Below are positions 21,301 to 27,697 of a stretch of 55,638 nt of DNA, piece by piece. How positions within the stretch are numbered: the first letter of the stretch is position 1; every line of letters begins with the position of its first letter. Location: the NCBI GenBank assembly GCA_030655515.1, contig JAURVI010000039.1, positions 1 through 55,638 on the forward strand, in the 5' to 3' direction. The notes under the pieces were generated by a model. It saw only the letters and a program-made list of their open reading frames with translations. It did no database searches and had not been told where the DNA came from. This stretch comes from Polaromonas sp. (GTDB taxonomy: Bacteria; Pseudomonadota; Gammaproteobacteria; Burkholderiales; Burkholderiaceae_C). The translations under genes were made by a program, and so were the position numbers.

Positions 21301-21418
21301 GGCGCCAGGAACCGATGACCCCACGGGCCACCGGACGCAGGAAGCCGAGCACGCGGCCCAGTCCGGTGAGAAGCACGTCGCTGAAGGACGCTAGTTTTCG
21401 ATTGGCAAGTTGAAGCAT
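15380..21418 (-). CDS. Bacterial alpha-2-macroglobulin family protein with thioester motif
   Basis: Large (2012-residue) periplasm-facing protease trap of the YfhM/MG2 type. The thioester signature GCTEQ is intact with Cys1531, followed by the alpha/alpha-barrel complement-like region (SLWPGAGTDAFATLYAVHLL). In the family the thioester covalently captures invading proteases, and the partner PBP1C repairs the wall; pbpC lies 71 bp downstream on the same strand. Two odd points: no lipobox is visible, since the N-terminus is a basic segment then a membrane helix near residues 62-85, so it looks like a signal-anchored protein and not a lipoprotein; and an Asp/Glu/Gln-rich low-complexity insert lies near residues 580-620. 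Confidence 0.95.
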   Translation of the reverse strand: MLQLANRKLASFSDVLLTGLGRVLGFLRPVARGVIGSWRPPGWLRIAGAFLLLGLQWLQQRLAWLVLLLLLVFAGWMASPHLLKWWHGLTPDRVEPVVATAKAQPPQRTQIEFDKGPNPFVINFSASVAPIARVGQEATGVSIEPAIAGRWTWTRQNRLEFLPAQDWPVGQAYKVQLAGSALAPHIEMELRKYEFTSPEFTAQIAAAEFYQDPVQANVRRALFQVRFSHPVNTAEFEKRLVLTYDQACGTSFFSVGKCPSEKFTVSYDKLRLNATVQSEPLPIPEKTRPVVLSLTAGSVAQKGGPAQRGDASRAIDIPGLFSLAVASVEPTIVTGENGEPEHVMHVTASMPVHEREMARVVQAWLLPATEEAKGNKDDSDDKFDWSADPAKITDAVLRRAKKINLQPIASEREVSDMVSFRMPQAEGGRYLLVRVAKGLKTPGGYQLGAAWQGVMLLKTFAPELTIMSQGSLLALSGERKLPILVRDLPGIRLEIGRLLPQQLQHLVTQTNGDFSHPQFYGGLTSDNLVDRFQKEIPLSIPAGKAHYETVDFAEYLRSDVADRRGVFLLKVQGYDPAAKKKPEAKSDGDGEAQAEDPQQEEQSSDNEDGSDGNGEAGNPEQQLDQRLVLVTDLGIVAKKSLDGTRDVFVQSIANGQPVAGALVEVWGRNGMIVASQSTDATGAAKLPNLAGYQREKTPVVLVVRKDGDLSFLPFNRADRTLDISRFDVGGLRAAGVPNQMTAYVFSDRGIYRPGDTMHIAMMVKAGNWGTSLRDLPLEAEIIDARGLSVRREKLKLGPGGAAEITHTTQDTSPTGNYTVNLYLPRESSPGTPEVEGLLIGSTTVKVQEFLPDRTKVTARLSSEAAEGWVKPKDLKAFVDVQNLFGTPAPDRKVEGTLTLSPGFPVFRAFTDYAFFDPQRAADKQVDDLGSVQTSAEGKAEFDLRLSRFDAATYQVHVLAKAFEPEGGRSVSAEAQTLVSDMPYLVGVKVDGDTSYVSKGAARNATVIAIDPQAKKTAVAELKIERVERKVLSVLIKQDNGLYRYESRKKEVVLDEKPFAIAAAGNTVALDTGAPGNFAYVVRNAQGLELNRVEYSVAGNANVSRSLDRNAELQLTLDRKDYEPGQEIAVSIRAPYVGAGLITIERDKVYAHAWFKTDKTASVQKITLPKDFEGTGYINVHFVRDPSSDEVYMSPLSYGIVPFATALTQRTANLQLTSTELVKPGQTVKMKLTSDKPTRAVVFAVDEGILQVARYKTPDPLKHFFQKRALEVGTLQTLDLILPEFKKLMQGAAPGGDGEGELGKHLNPFKRKRDKPVAYWSGLVDVNGSREFSYTVPESFNGSLRVMAVAVNDETTAAKSTRTVVRGDMVILPNAPLAMAPGDTVEVGVGLANNIAGSGKEAPIALTLTASGGLEVVGEATQTLKVNERGEASTRFNVRAKPGAQAVLGSSALVFTSTHKTYSARLSTEVSVRPASPFVTLVQAGSFQRAGELASKADLYPNFRQSDVAVSAAPWAFATGLMQYLEAYPHGCTEQITSQTFPAVLLSGRPELVKEMARGRTAEQGPLPEARKTFERYLVQLRARQTADGGFSLWPGAGTDAFATLYAVHLLVEAKDHKLPVPQDLLQKADTYLQGWLGSGDTTLDGWRQRTQAAYLLTRQGIIAPAALANLREAWRSKKTQGWNDDLGAVYLAASYQLVKQEQVAAELLDPVWNDLLARTEKKQRHNVWGAYYDPLVHDSMTLHLVGRHFPARLKTLKPAVWEGMAAMVRDGWYNSLSSASMLLAVDSYFEAVGQNAEGKLTASAVDAQGQATALALGSVNPITRAAVPAGTAKLKLSNDSDFNLYYSWAEQGFERNVPATPVNQGMEIIHEVLDAKGNPVTKVKLGDEVTVRVRVRSLERAQVNDVALVDVLPGGLEPVLQAVGDDDDTNADAPIWKKRLGGGGSWQVQYADIREDRVVFYGGIGKDLLEVTYKARATNVGDYVVPAAYGEAMYDRRVFSRSAGGRFQVVGN

Positions 21419-21620
21419 GGATGCCTCCGCTGTTTTTGTTGGCGTTCGGGAGTGTGCTCAGGGCTTGTGAAGCAATGGCGCGGCGTGTGAAGTCTTCGTG
21501 AAAACTGCACAGGAGGCGGGGGGGGCGTGCGCAGCGAAATAAAGGGGGAGGCGAAGCCGGAGGACATTCGCGCAGCAAGGCACCCCGTCGGCGGGATCGC
21601 GCCCCTGAGCAATTGCAACT

Positions 21621-22097
21621 TCAGCCCCACAGCTGCGGCTTGTTCACCATCAGATAGAACACCGCGACCATGGCGACGAAAGCCGGATAACCCAGCAGCT
21701 CCCAGTAGCGCTGGTAGCGCGCATGGAGCGCCGGAAGCGGCGCGGCGTCGCGATCGGCCTGCGCCGCAAGCGCAGCCATGCGGATCTGCAGCCACACCAC
21801 CGGCAGCCAGCAGGCGCCCGCGAAGACGAACAGCAGCAACGACGACGCGAGCCACGGCGTCGACATCGGCCAGCCCGCCATGTGCGCGAGCGCGAAGCCC
21901 GTGGCCGGCTGCAGGATGACGGTGGGCGTGGTGAACCACCAGTCGGCGCGCACCACCAGCCGGCTGACCACCGCCTGGGCGGGCACGCTGCCGCTGCGGT
22001 TGGTGAAGAACATGTAGAACGCCGAGCCCAGCCCCGTGCCGACCATCAGCACGCTGGAGACGATGTGCAGCCACTTGAGGACGAGGTAGGTGTTCAT
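21621..22097 (-). CDS. DUF2269 family membrane protein
   Basis: 158-residue protein with four membrane helices, opening MNTYLVLKWLHIVSSVLMVG, the typical DUF2269 start with a membrane histidine. Function unknown. It is the last gene of a chain whose members overlap: its ATG at 22097 overlaps the stop of the DoxX-like gene (ATGA). The 203 bp that separate it from the alpha-2-macroglobulin gene show no other gene. Confidence 0.87.
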   Translation of the reverse strand: MNTYLVLKWLHIVSSVLMVGTGLGSAFYMFFTNRSGSVPAQAVVSRLVVRADWWFTTPTVILQPATGFALAHMAGWPMSTPWLASSLLLFVFAGACWLPVVWLQIRMAALAAQADRDAAPLPALHARYQRYWELLGYPAFVAMVAVFYLMVNKPQLWG

Positions 22098-22471
22098 GGG
22101 GTCGCGCGGCGGTACAGGTGCCAGAGCAGGGCGGCGATGGGAATGTTCTTGAGCAGCGGGCCGAGCGGGTGCAGCCACAGGCCGGGCTGCAGCACTGTCG
22201 CCACCGCGGTCATGACGAACATCAATGCGAAGGCCGCGGCATAGCTCGCGCGGCACGGCCAGCGCCACAGTGCGATGCCGACGGCCAGGTCGGCTGCCGC
22301 GCCGCCGACGACCAGGCCTTGCACCAGCCACGCGGGCGATGCGATGCCGGCGGCGGCCAGCACGTCGCGGCTCTGGCCGTTCAGCTCGGCCAGGCTGGCC
22401 ACGGCGGTGAAGAGCCACACCGCCACGAGGCTGAAGCGCAGCAGGCGGGTGTCGTCGGCGGCGTTCGTCAT
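22094..22471 (-). CDS. DoxX-like family membrane protein
   Basis: 125-residue protein with four hydrophobic helices (LVAVWLFTAVASLAEL, WLVQGLVVGGAAADLAVGIA, AAFALMFVMTAVATVL and a last one ending ALLWHLYRRATP), in the style of DoxX-like proteins. Proteins of this type often accompany redox or SRPBCC proteins. It overlaps both neighbours by 4 bp, so three genes are translated in a coupled chain. Confidence 0.78.
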   Translation of the reverse strand: MTNAADDTRLLRFSLVAVWLFTAVASLAELNGQSRDVLAAAGIASPAWLVQGLVVGGAAADLAVGIALWRWPCRASYAAAFALMFVMTAVATVLQPGLWLHPLGPLLKNIPIAALLWHLYRRATP

Positions 22472-22974
22472 GTCGGCTCGCCGCCGTGCTGCGCGCGCTG
22501 CCATGCGGCGACCTCCTGCGCATGGCTGGCCAGGAACGCATGCATGCGCGCGAAGCGCCGCTGTGTCTGCCGCGCGAACACCCACGCGACCACGGGCTCC
22601 AGCAGCCAGCGCAAGGCCTTCGGGCCGGCCTCGATGGTGTAGACGTAGATGAGCACCGAATGGCCCGGCTGCGTGTCGCGGTGCCGCATGGACGCGGCCC
22701 AGCGGCTGAAGGGGAAAGACCGGCCGATCATCGAGGCGGCCGCGACGTTGGGCCGGTCGAAGGTGACGAAGCGGGTTCGCATCGACAGGCCGCGCAGCCA
22801 GCCGCCGCCGGTGTTCTCGGTTTCCGCGCCGACGTACGGGCAGGGCGCGCCGCCCACCACGCGGGCGTTGCCGACCAGCGAGTCCCAGCGTGCGCGCCAC
22901 ACGTGGTAATGGAAAGCATCGAAGACCACGTCGGCGGGCGCCGGCATGTCGAACTCAAAGCGCCGGTGCGCCAT
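22468..22974 (-). CDS. SRPBCC-type small protein
   Basis: 168 residues. The opening HRRFEFDMPAPADVVFDAF and the pattern of alternating strands with a long C-terminal helix fit the SRPBCC/polyketide-cyclase fold, which makes a hydrophobic ligand pocket. No catalytic residues can be named. It overlaps the reductase upstream by 20 bp and the DoxX-like gene downstream by 4 bp, so it is part of the same coupled operon. Ligand unknown. Confidence 0.75.
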   Translation of the reverse strand: MAHRRFEFDMPAPADVVFDAFHYHVWRARWDSLVGNARVVGGAPCPYVGAETENTGGGWLRGLSMRTRFVTFDRPNVAAASMIGRSFPFSRWAASMRHRDTQPGHSVLIYVYTIEAGPKALRWLLEPVVAWVFARQTQRRFARMHAFLASHAQEVAAWQRAQHGGEPT

Positions 22975-24103
22975 GGCCCTGTGCTTCGGTTGCAGCTGCG
23001 GCTTCTTCGGCGATGTCGGTCACCATGCCCCAGCGCGCGAACTCGGGCTCGAATTCGCGCAGGGCCAGCAAGCCGGCACAGGCATGCGCGCCAGGCGGCA
23101 AGGCCTCGCCGCGCGCCAGGCGGCGCGCCAGCAGGATGGCAGCCATGCAGGGGATTTCCGGGCCGTGGTTGTCGTCGGCCGCGATGTGCCAGGCGCGGCG
23201 CGCTGCCTTGCCCCGAGCATCCGTGCCCTCGACACGCACGACCATGCCGCCCAGCGCGCTCCCCATCGCATCGAACACGCGGCCGGCCGAATGCAGCAAC
23301 GGCGCCAGCTTCTGCGGCGCGGGCAGCAGGCCCGCGCGACGCAGGAAGGCCATGAACGCGAACGCGTGCTGCGCCAGCCCGACTTCGAGCGCGGCGCGGA
23401 ACATGACCGACTGCACGCCGGCATAGCGCGACGGAAAAAGCTCGAGGTCGGGGATGTCGCACAGCGCGCCGCGGCGCGGCTTCATGCGCGCGAATTCGAC
23501 CCTCGCGGGATTCGCCCAGCCCGGTTGCTCGACCCAGCGGCCGCCCTGCCACACGCGGATCGGCTCGCCGCAGTAGGCGAGCACACCGGCCAGCGTGGCT
23601 TCGCCGCGCGGCGCGCCCTGCGCCGGCGCGATGCAGATGTCGATGGCGCGAAGGGCTTGCCAGCCGGCCGCGAGATGGTCGACCACGGCCGACGACAAGG
23701 CCGGCACGGTGCTCGCGCCGCTCACCGCCGTGCGGCCCGCTTCGCGAAAGGCGGCATCGAGCGCCGCCGGAAAGTCGCACACGAAGCGCCGGCCATCGGC
23801 CAGGTCGATGTAGTGCGCGCCCGCGGCCGCGACGGCCAGCGGCACGCGGTAGTCCTGGCCCTGGAACGGGCCGGCGGTGTGGATCACCAGCTCGGCGCCG
23901 AGCTCGCGCAGCGTGTCGGCGAAGGCGGGCGCCTGCACGTCGATGCGAACACCGCGCGCGGTGTTCGCGAGCGAATCCGCGAAGGCCGCGGCACGTTGTG
24001 CGTCACGCCCCGCCACCAGCAATTCGATGTGGGGGTCGGCGGCCAGCGCGCGGCAGATGCGCGCGCCGAAGTTGCCGTAGCCGCCGAGCACCAGCGTCTT
24101 CAT
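22955..24103 (-). CDS. Saccharopine dehydrogenase-like NAD(P)-binding protein
   Basis: 382-residue oxidoreductase with an N-terminal Rossmann motif, VLGGYGNFGARICRALA, and the family-like HTAGPFQGQDYRVPLAVAAA and HYIDLADGR segments. True saccharopine dehydrogenase acts in lysine metabolism, but members of this broad family outside lysine operons act on other amino or lipid substrates. Placement next to an amine oxidase and a spermidine-synthase homologue suggests an imine or aminoaldehyde substrate; that is inference. The start at 24103 overlaps the amine oxidase stop (ATGA). Confidence 0.85.
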   Translation of the reverse strand: MKTLVLGGYGNFGARICRALAADPHIELLVAGRDAQRAAAFADSLANTARGVRIDVQAPAFADTLRELGAELVIHTAGPFQGQDYRVPLAVAAAGAHYIDLADGRRFVCDFPAALDAAFREAGRTAVSGASTVPALSSAVVDHLAAGWQALRAIDICIAPAQGAPRGEATLAGVLAYCGEPIRVWQGGRWVEQPGWANPARVEFARMKPRRGALCDIPDLELFPSRYAGVQSVMFRAALEVGLAQHAFAFMAFLRRAGLLPAPQKLAPLLHSAGRVFDAMGSALGGMVVRVEGTDARGKAARRAWHIAADDNHGPEIPCMAAILLARRLARGEALPPGAHACAGLLALREFEPEFARWGMVTDIAEEAAAATEAQGHGAPAL

Positions 24104-25737
24104 GCCAGCGCGGTCCCCGCCACGTGCCCGCGCGTGAACGCCTCCTCGAAGATCGAGTAGCCCGACCAGTCCGCGTGCGCGAACGACAGCCGGCCCGCGG
24201 CCACGCTGCCGCGGTGCGCGTCGTCCGCCGCGCTGCGCTGCGGACCGATCCGCGCGAGCAGGCCGGGGTGTGGAATGGACATGGCGTGGCCGTAGCGCGT
24301 GATGTCGATGCGCGTGGCCAGCGAGGGCAGGTCGGGGTGCGGCACCGAGAGCTCGGCCAGCAGGTCGTCGCGCCAGCCGGTCCAGGGGCGCTCCAGCAGC
24401 AGCTTGCGGCCGTCGGCCGTGTCGTAGCCGCTCGGGCCCAGCGGGCGGTACCAGCTCAGCACGGTGCCGCGCGGCGTGGGGTCGAGCGCCTGGTGTCGCG
24501 CGTCGACATAGCCCAGGCCCCTGGTGCCGTAGATCACGTTGTCCCAGCTGGGCGCGGCGCCGTGGCGGTCGGCCAGCGGGCCGCGCAGGTGGATGTTGGC
24601 CACCAGCCAGGGCGCGTAGCGCACGTGCGCGGCGGCGTTCTTCAGCACCTCGGGCGGGTTTTCGACGACGCGCGCGGCGATGAACACCGGCAGCGCGACG
24701 ATGCAGCGCTCGGCCTGCCAGCGCACCATCGACTTGCTGGCCGCGTCCCACGCATCGACCTCGACGCCGCCGCGCACCTCGGCGATGCGCGTGACGACCT
24801 GGCCGGTGCGCAGCCGTTCGCCGAGCGGGCGGGCCAGCTGCCTGGTGAGCCAGCCGTTGCCTTCGGGCCAGGTGAGGATGCCGTCGCGCTCGGGGTTGGC
24901 GTCGTTGGCGCTGCCGGTCGGGTCGCCCGGCGCGTGGAAGCCGTGCCGGCTCGCGAAGTAGTGGATGCCGGCCCAGGCCGAAACCTGCGCGATGCCCGCA
25001 CCGTAGTCGTCGCGGCAGCAGTAGTCGAGGTACCAGCGCAGTTGCGCGTCGCCGAAGCCTTCGCTGTCGAGCCAGCTGGCGAAGGTGATGGCATCGAGCG
25101 CCAGCAGCTCGGGCGTGAGCGCGACCTTGAGCGTGGGAATGGCGAAGTGCGCCGCGTGCTGCAACGCGTCGATGCGCCGCGAGAACTTGCGGTACTGCGC
25201 CAGGGTGCCTTCGCCCACGCCGTGCACGGGCAGCAGGCCGTCCTGCCACTCGCCGTGGAAGAACAGGCGCTCCTGCGGGCTGTGGCAGAGCGTGACCTCG
25301 TCGTATTCCCAGCGGCCCGCCACGCGGCGGCGCAGGCCGAGTTCTTCCAGCAGGTCCTGCACCTCGCGCGCGTCGTCGCCGGGCACGGGCAGGTAGTGCG
25401 CGCCCAGCGGGCAGGCGATGCCGTTGACCGTGCCGCCGCGCGCGTTGCCGCCGGCGGTGTCCTCGAGTTCGAGCAGCGTGAAGTCATCGATGCCCGCGAG
25501 CCGCAGCGCGCGCGCGGCGGCCAGGCCGGCCACGCCGCCGCCGGCAATGACGACGCGCGTGCGCTTCACCGTGGCGGGCGATGCGCTGCGGAGCGCGCCG
25601 TCGCGCATCGCGTGGCCGCGCGCCACGTCGATACCGGTGAAGCCGCCTTCGATGGGCGCGGGCGGCGCCTCGCAGCCCGCCAGCGCAAGGGCGCCTGCGG
25701 CACCTGCCGCCACGCCGAGGAATTCGCGCCTTTGCAT
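24100..25737 (-). CDS. FAD-dependent amine oxidase-type protein, Tat-exported lipoprotein
   Basis: 545 residues. The N-terminus has a twin-arginine motif (RREFLG, residues 3-8), a hydrophobic run and a lipobox LAGC with Cys22, so it should be folded with FAD, exported by Tat and anchored in a membrane facing the periplasm. The dinucleotide-binding motif is VVIAGGGVAGLAAARALRLA near residue 60, followed by LLELEDTAGGNARGG. Family members oxidise amines or polyenes. It follows the membrane spermidine-synthase homologue by 16 bp, suggesting the amine made or bound there is its substrate. Confidence 0.9.
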   Translation of the reverse strand: MQRREFLGVAAGAAGALALAGCEAPPAPIEGGFTGIDVARGHAMRDGALRSASPATVKRTRVVIAGGGVAGLAAARALRLAGIDDFTLLELEDTAGGNARGGTVNGIACPLGAHYLPVPGDDAREVQDLLEELGLRRRVAGRWEYDEVTLCHSPQERLFFHGEWQDGLLPVHGVGEGTLAQYRKFSRRIDALQHAAHFAIPTLKVALTPELLALDAITFASWLDSEGFGDAQLRWYLDYCCRDDYGAGIAQVSAWAGIHYFASRHGFHAPGDPTGSANDANPERDGILTWPEGNGWLTRQLARPLGERLRTGQVVTRIAEVRGGVEVDAWDAASKSMVRWQAERCIVALPVFIAARVVENPPEVLKNAAAHVRYAPWLVANIHLRGPLADRHGAAPSWDNVIYGTRGLGYVDARHQALDPTPRGTVLSWYRPLGPSGYDTADGRKLLLERPWTGWRDDLLAELSVPHPDLPSLATRIDITRYGHAMSIPHPGLLARIGPQRSAADDAHRGSVAAGRLSFAHADWSGYSIFEEAFTRGHVAGTALA

Positions 25738-25753
25738 GGATCGGTCGACGGCG

Positions 25754-27304
25754 CTAGTGCGCCATCACCTTGCCCCACTCTTGCTCATAAGTGGTGACGA
25801 GGATCTGGTTGGACAGGCGGTTCACCTCCGTCGGCACGCGCGCCATGTCGAGCGGAAAGTCGAACATCAGCGGCAGCGTGGAAGGCGAGAGAAAGCGCAG
25901 GCCCGCGGGCAACGCGTCGGGCATGCGGTACGGCCGGCGGCTCGCGATGATGTAGCCCCACTCGCCGAAGCTGGGCACGTGCGCGTGGTACGGCGTGGCC
26001 GTGAGGCCGACCGACTCGATGGTGGTGGCCACGGTCCAGTAGCTCTTGCGCGCCACCAGCGGCGAGGTGGTCTGGATCACCGCGTAGCCGCTGGCCGACA
26101 GGCGCTTCTCGAGCAGTGCGTAGAAGCTGTTGGTGTAGAGCTTGCCGATGGCGAAGTTGGTCGGGTCCGGAAAGTCGACCACGATCACGTCGTAGGTGTC
26201 GCCCGGCTGCTGCAGCCACTGGAAGGCGTCGGTGTTGACGATCTTCACCTTGGGCGAGGACAGCGAATGGCCGTTGAGCGCGGCCAGCGTCTCGTGCGTG
26301 GTGAAGAGCTGCGTCATGTTCGGGTCGAGCTCCACCAGCGTGACCGACTCGACCGAGGGGTACTTCAGGATCTCGCGCACCGCCATGCCGTCGCCGCCGC
26401 CGAGCACGGCGACCTTCTTGGGTGCGCCCTGCGCGGCCATCACCGGGTGCACCAGCGCCTCGTGATAGCGGTACTCGTCGCGCTCCGCGAACTGCAGGTT
26501 GCCGTTGAGGAACAGGCGGTGCCCGAGCAGCCCGCGCGTGACCACGATGCGCTGGTAGGGCGAGGTGGCGCTGAAGACGATGTGGTCCTGGTAGAACTTG
26601 TCCTCCGCCAGCGTGGTGATGTGGTCGGCCCCCACGAAGCCCGCCAGCAGCGCGGCCAGCGTCAGGAAGCAGGCCAGCGCGTGCGCGCCGATGCGGCGCA
26701 GTTCATGGCGGAACAGCCACAGCGCCCACACGGCCACGGCCGCGTTCATGAAGCCGAACAGCAGGCCGGTGCGGATCATGCCGAGCTGCGGCACCAGGAT
26801 GAGCGGAAACGCCACCGACACCGCGAGCGCGCCGAGGTAGTCGAAGGTGAGCACCTGCGACACCAGGTTCTTGAGCACGATGTTGCGCTTCAGGATGCGC
26901 ATCACCAGCGGAATCTCCAGCCCCACCAGCGTGCCCACGACCATCACCAGGCCGTACAGCAGCAGGCGGAACGCGCCGGGCACGTAGGCGTTGGCCAGGA
27001 ACAGGATGGCCGGCAGCGCGCCGCCGACGAGCGCCACCAGCAGCTCGATGCGCAGGAAGTGCGCCGGCAGCTGGCGGTCGAAATAGCGCGAGAGCCACGA
27101 GCCCACGCCCATCGCGAACAGGTAGGTGCCGATGATGGTGCTGAACTGCAGCACCGAGTCGCCGAGCAGGTAGCTGCTCAACGCGGCCGCGCTCAGTTCG
27201 TAGACGAGGCCGCAGGCCGCGACGACGAACACGCTCGCGAGCAGCGCGATCTCTACGGGTTGCGGCCCCTTGGGCGGCAACGCCGTGTTGTTTGAAATGT
27301 CCAT
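25754..27304 (-). CDS. Membrane-embedded spermidine synthase homologue
   Basis: 516 residues: an N-terminal half of about seven membrane helices (residues 18-225) fused to a spermidine-synthase methyltransferase-like domain. The aminopropyltransferase motifs are kept: AVLGGGDGMAVREIL (donor binding), VELDPNM and DFPDPTN, where the second Asp corresponds to the general base of SpeE. So it is likely still an active aminopropyl-type transferase held at the inner membrane. It lies in an operon with DUF350, DUF4178 and an SPFH protein upstream and an amine oxidase downstream. The product is unknown; a plain housekeeping SpeE is not expected to have the membrane half. Confidence 0.92.
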   Translation of the reverse strand: MDISNNTALPPKGPQPVEIALLASVFVVAACGLVYELSAAALSSYLLGDSVLQFSTIIGTYLFAMGVGSWLSRYFDRQLPAHFLRIELLVALVGGALPAILFLANAYVPGAFRLLLYGLVMVVGTLVGLEIPLVMRILKRNIVLKNLVSQVLTFDYLGALAVSVAFPLILVPQLGMIRTGLLFGFMNAAVAVWALWLFRHELRRIGAHALACFLTLAALLAGFVGADHITTLAEDKFYQDHIVFSATSPYQRIVVTRGLLGHRLFLNGNLQFAERDEYRYHEALVHPVMAAQGAPKKVAVLGGGDGMAVREILKYPSVESVTLVELDPNMTQLFTTHETLAALNGHSLSSPKVKIVNTDAFQWLQQPGDTYDVIVVDFPDPTNFAIGKLYTNSFYALLEKRLSASGYAVIQTTSPLVARKSYWTVATTIESVGLTATPYHAHVPSFGEWGYIIASRRPYRMPDALPAGLRFLSPSTLPLMFDFPLDMARVPTEVNRLSNQILVTTYEQEWGKVMAH

Positions 27305-27403
27305 GGATCAGGTGGTCGGCGCCGGTCCGCCCCGAAGGCGGAGAGCGCCCGCCCTTCGGGAGCGGCGAACGATGCGCCGCGAAGCGAAGCGCAAAGCCGC
27401 AGG

Positions 27404-27622
27404 CTAGTGGATGGCGGCCGCCACGATGATGCAGATGCCCAGGCTCATCGCAGCCACGACGAGGCCGAGCGCCACGTTCTGCTTCTCGACGATTTCGGCC
27501 CACAGGTCATAGGGCGTGATCTTGTCGATGATCAGGAAACAGAGCCAGAAGATGATCACGCCGATCAGCGCGTACACGAGCGATCCGAGGACCACGCCCG
27601 GTTTCAGCCATTCAAATCCCAT
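27404..27622 (-). CDS. DUF350 small membrane protein (YjfL-like)
   Basis: 72 residues with two membrane helices (GVVLGSLVYALIGVIIFWLC, and VALGLVVAAMSLGICIIVAA) separated by DKITPYDLWAEIVEKQN, the characteristic DUF350 loop. This is the short single-unit form; E. coli YjfL has two units. It lies between DUF4178 and the spermidine-synthase homologue, an association known in many bacteria. Biochemical function unknown. The 99 bp to the next gene contain only GC-rich sequence with short inverted segments. Confidence 0.9.
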   Translation of the reverse strand: MGFEWLKPGVVLGSLVYALIGVIIFWLCFLIIDKITPYDLWAEIVEKQNVALGLVVAAMSLGICIIVAAAIH

Positions 27623-27697
27623 GGGGACCTCCAGTCGTAGTAGTAAGAGTCATCGCGCACATTGCATGTATCGCATGCGTCGCGCGCATCTTCGCCG

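Noticed and set aside
15272..21394. A 2040-codon open frame on the plus strand, and several 1000-plus codon frames elsewhere
   Set aside because: They are antisense or out-of-frame shadows of real genes in GC-rich DNA: they are Arg/His/Val/Gly-rich, with no domain motifs, and lie wholly over the alpha-2-macroglobulin and other well-supported genes.
27305..27403. GC-rich gap between DUF350 and the spermidine-synthase homologue considered as a riboswitch or small RNA
   Set aside because: It has only short imperfect inverted segments (GCCCGCCCTTCGGGAGCGGC type) and no conserved aptamer signature.
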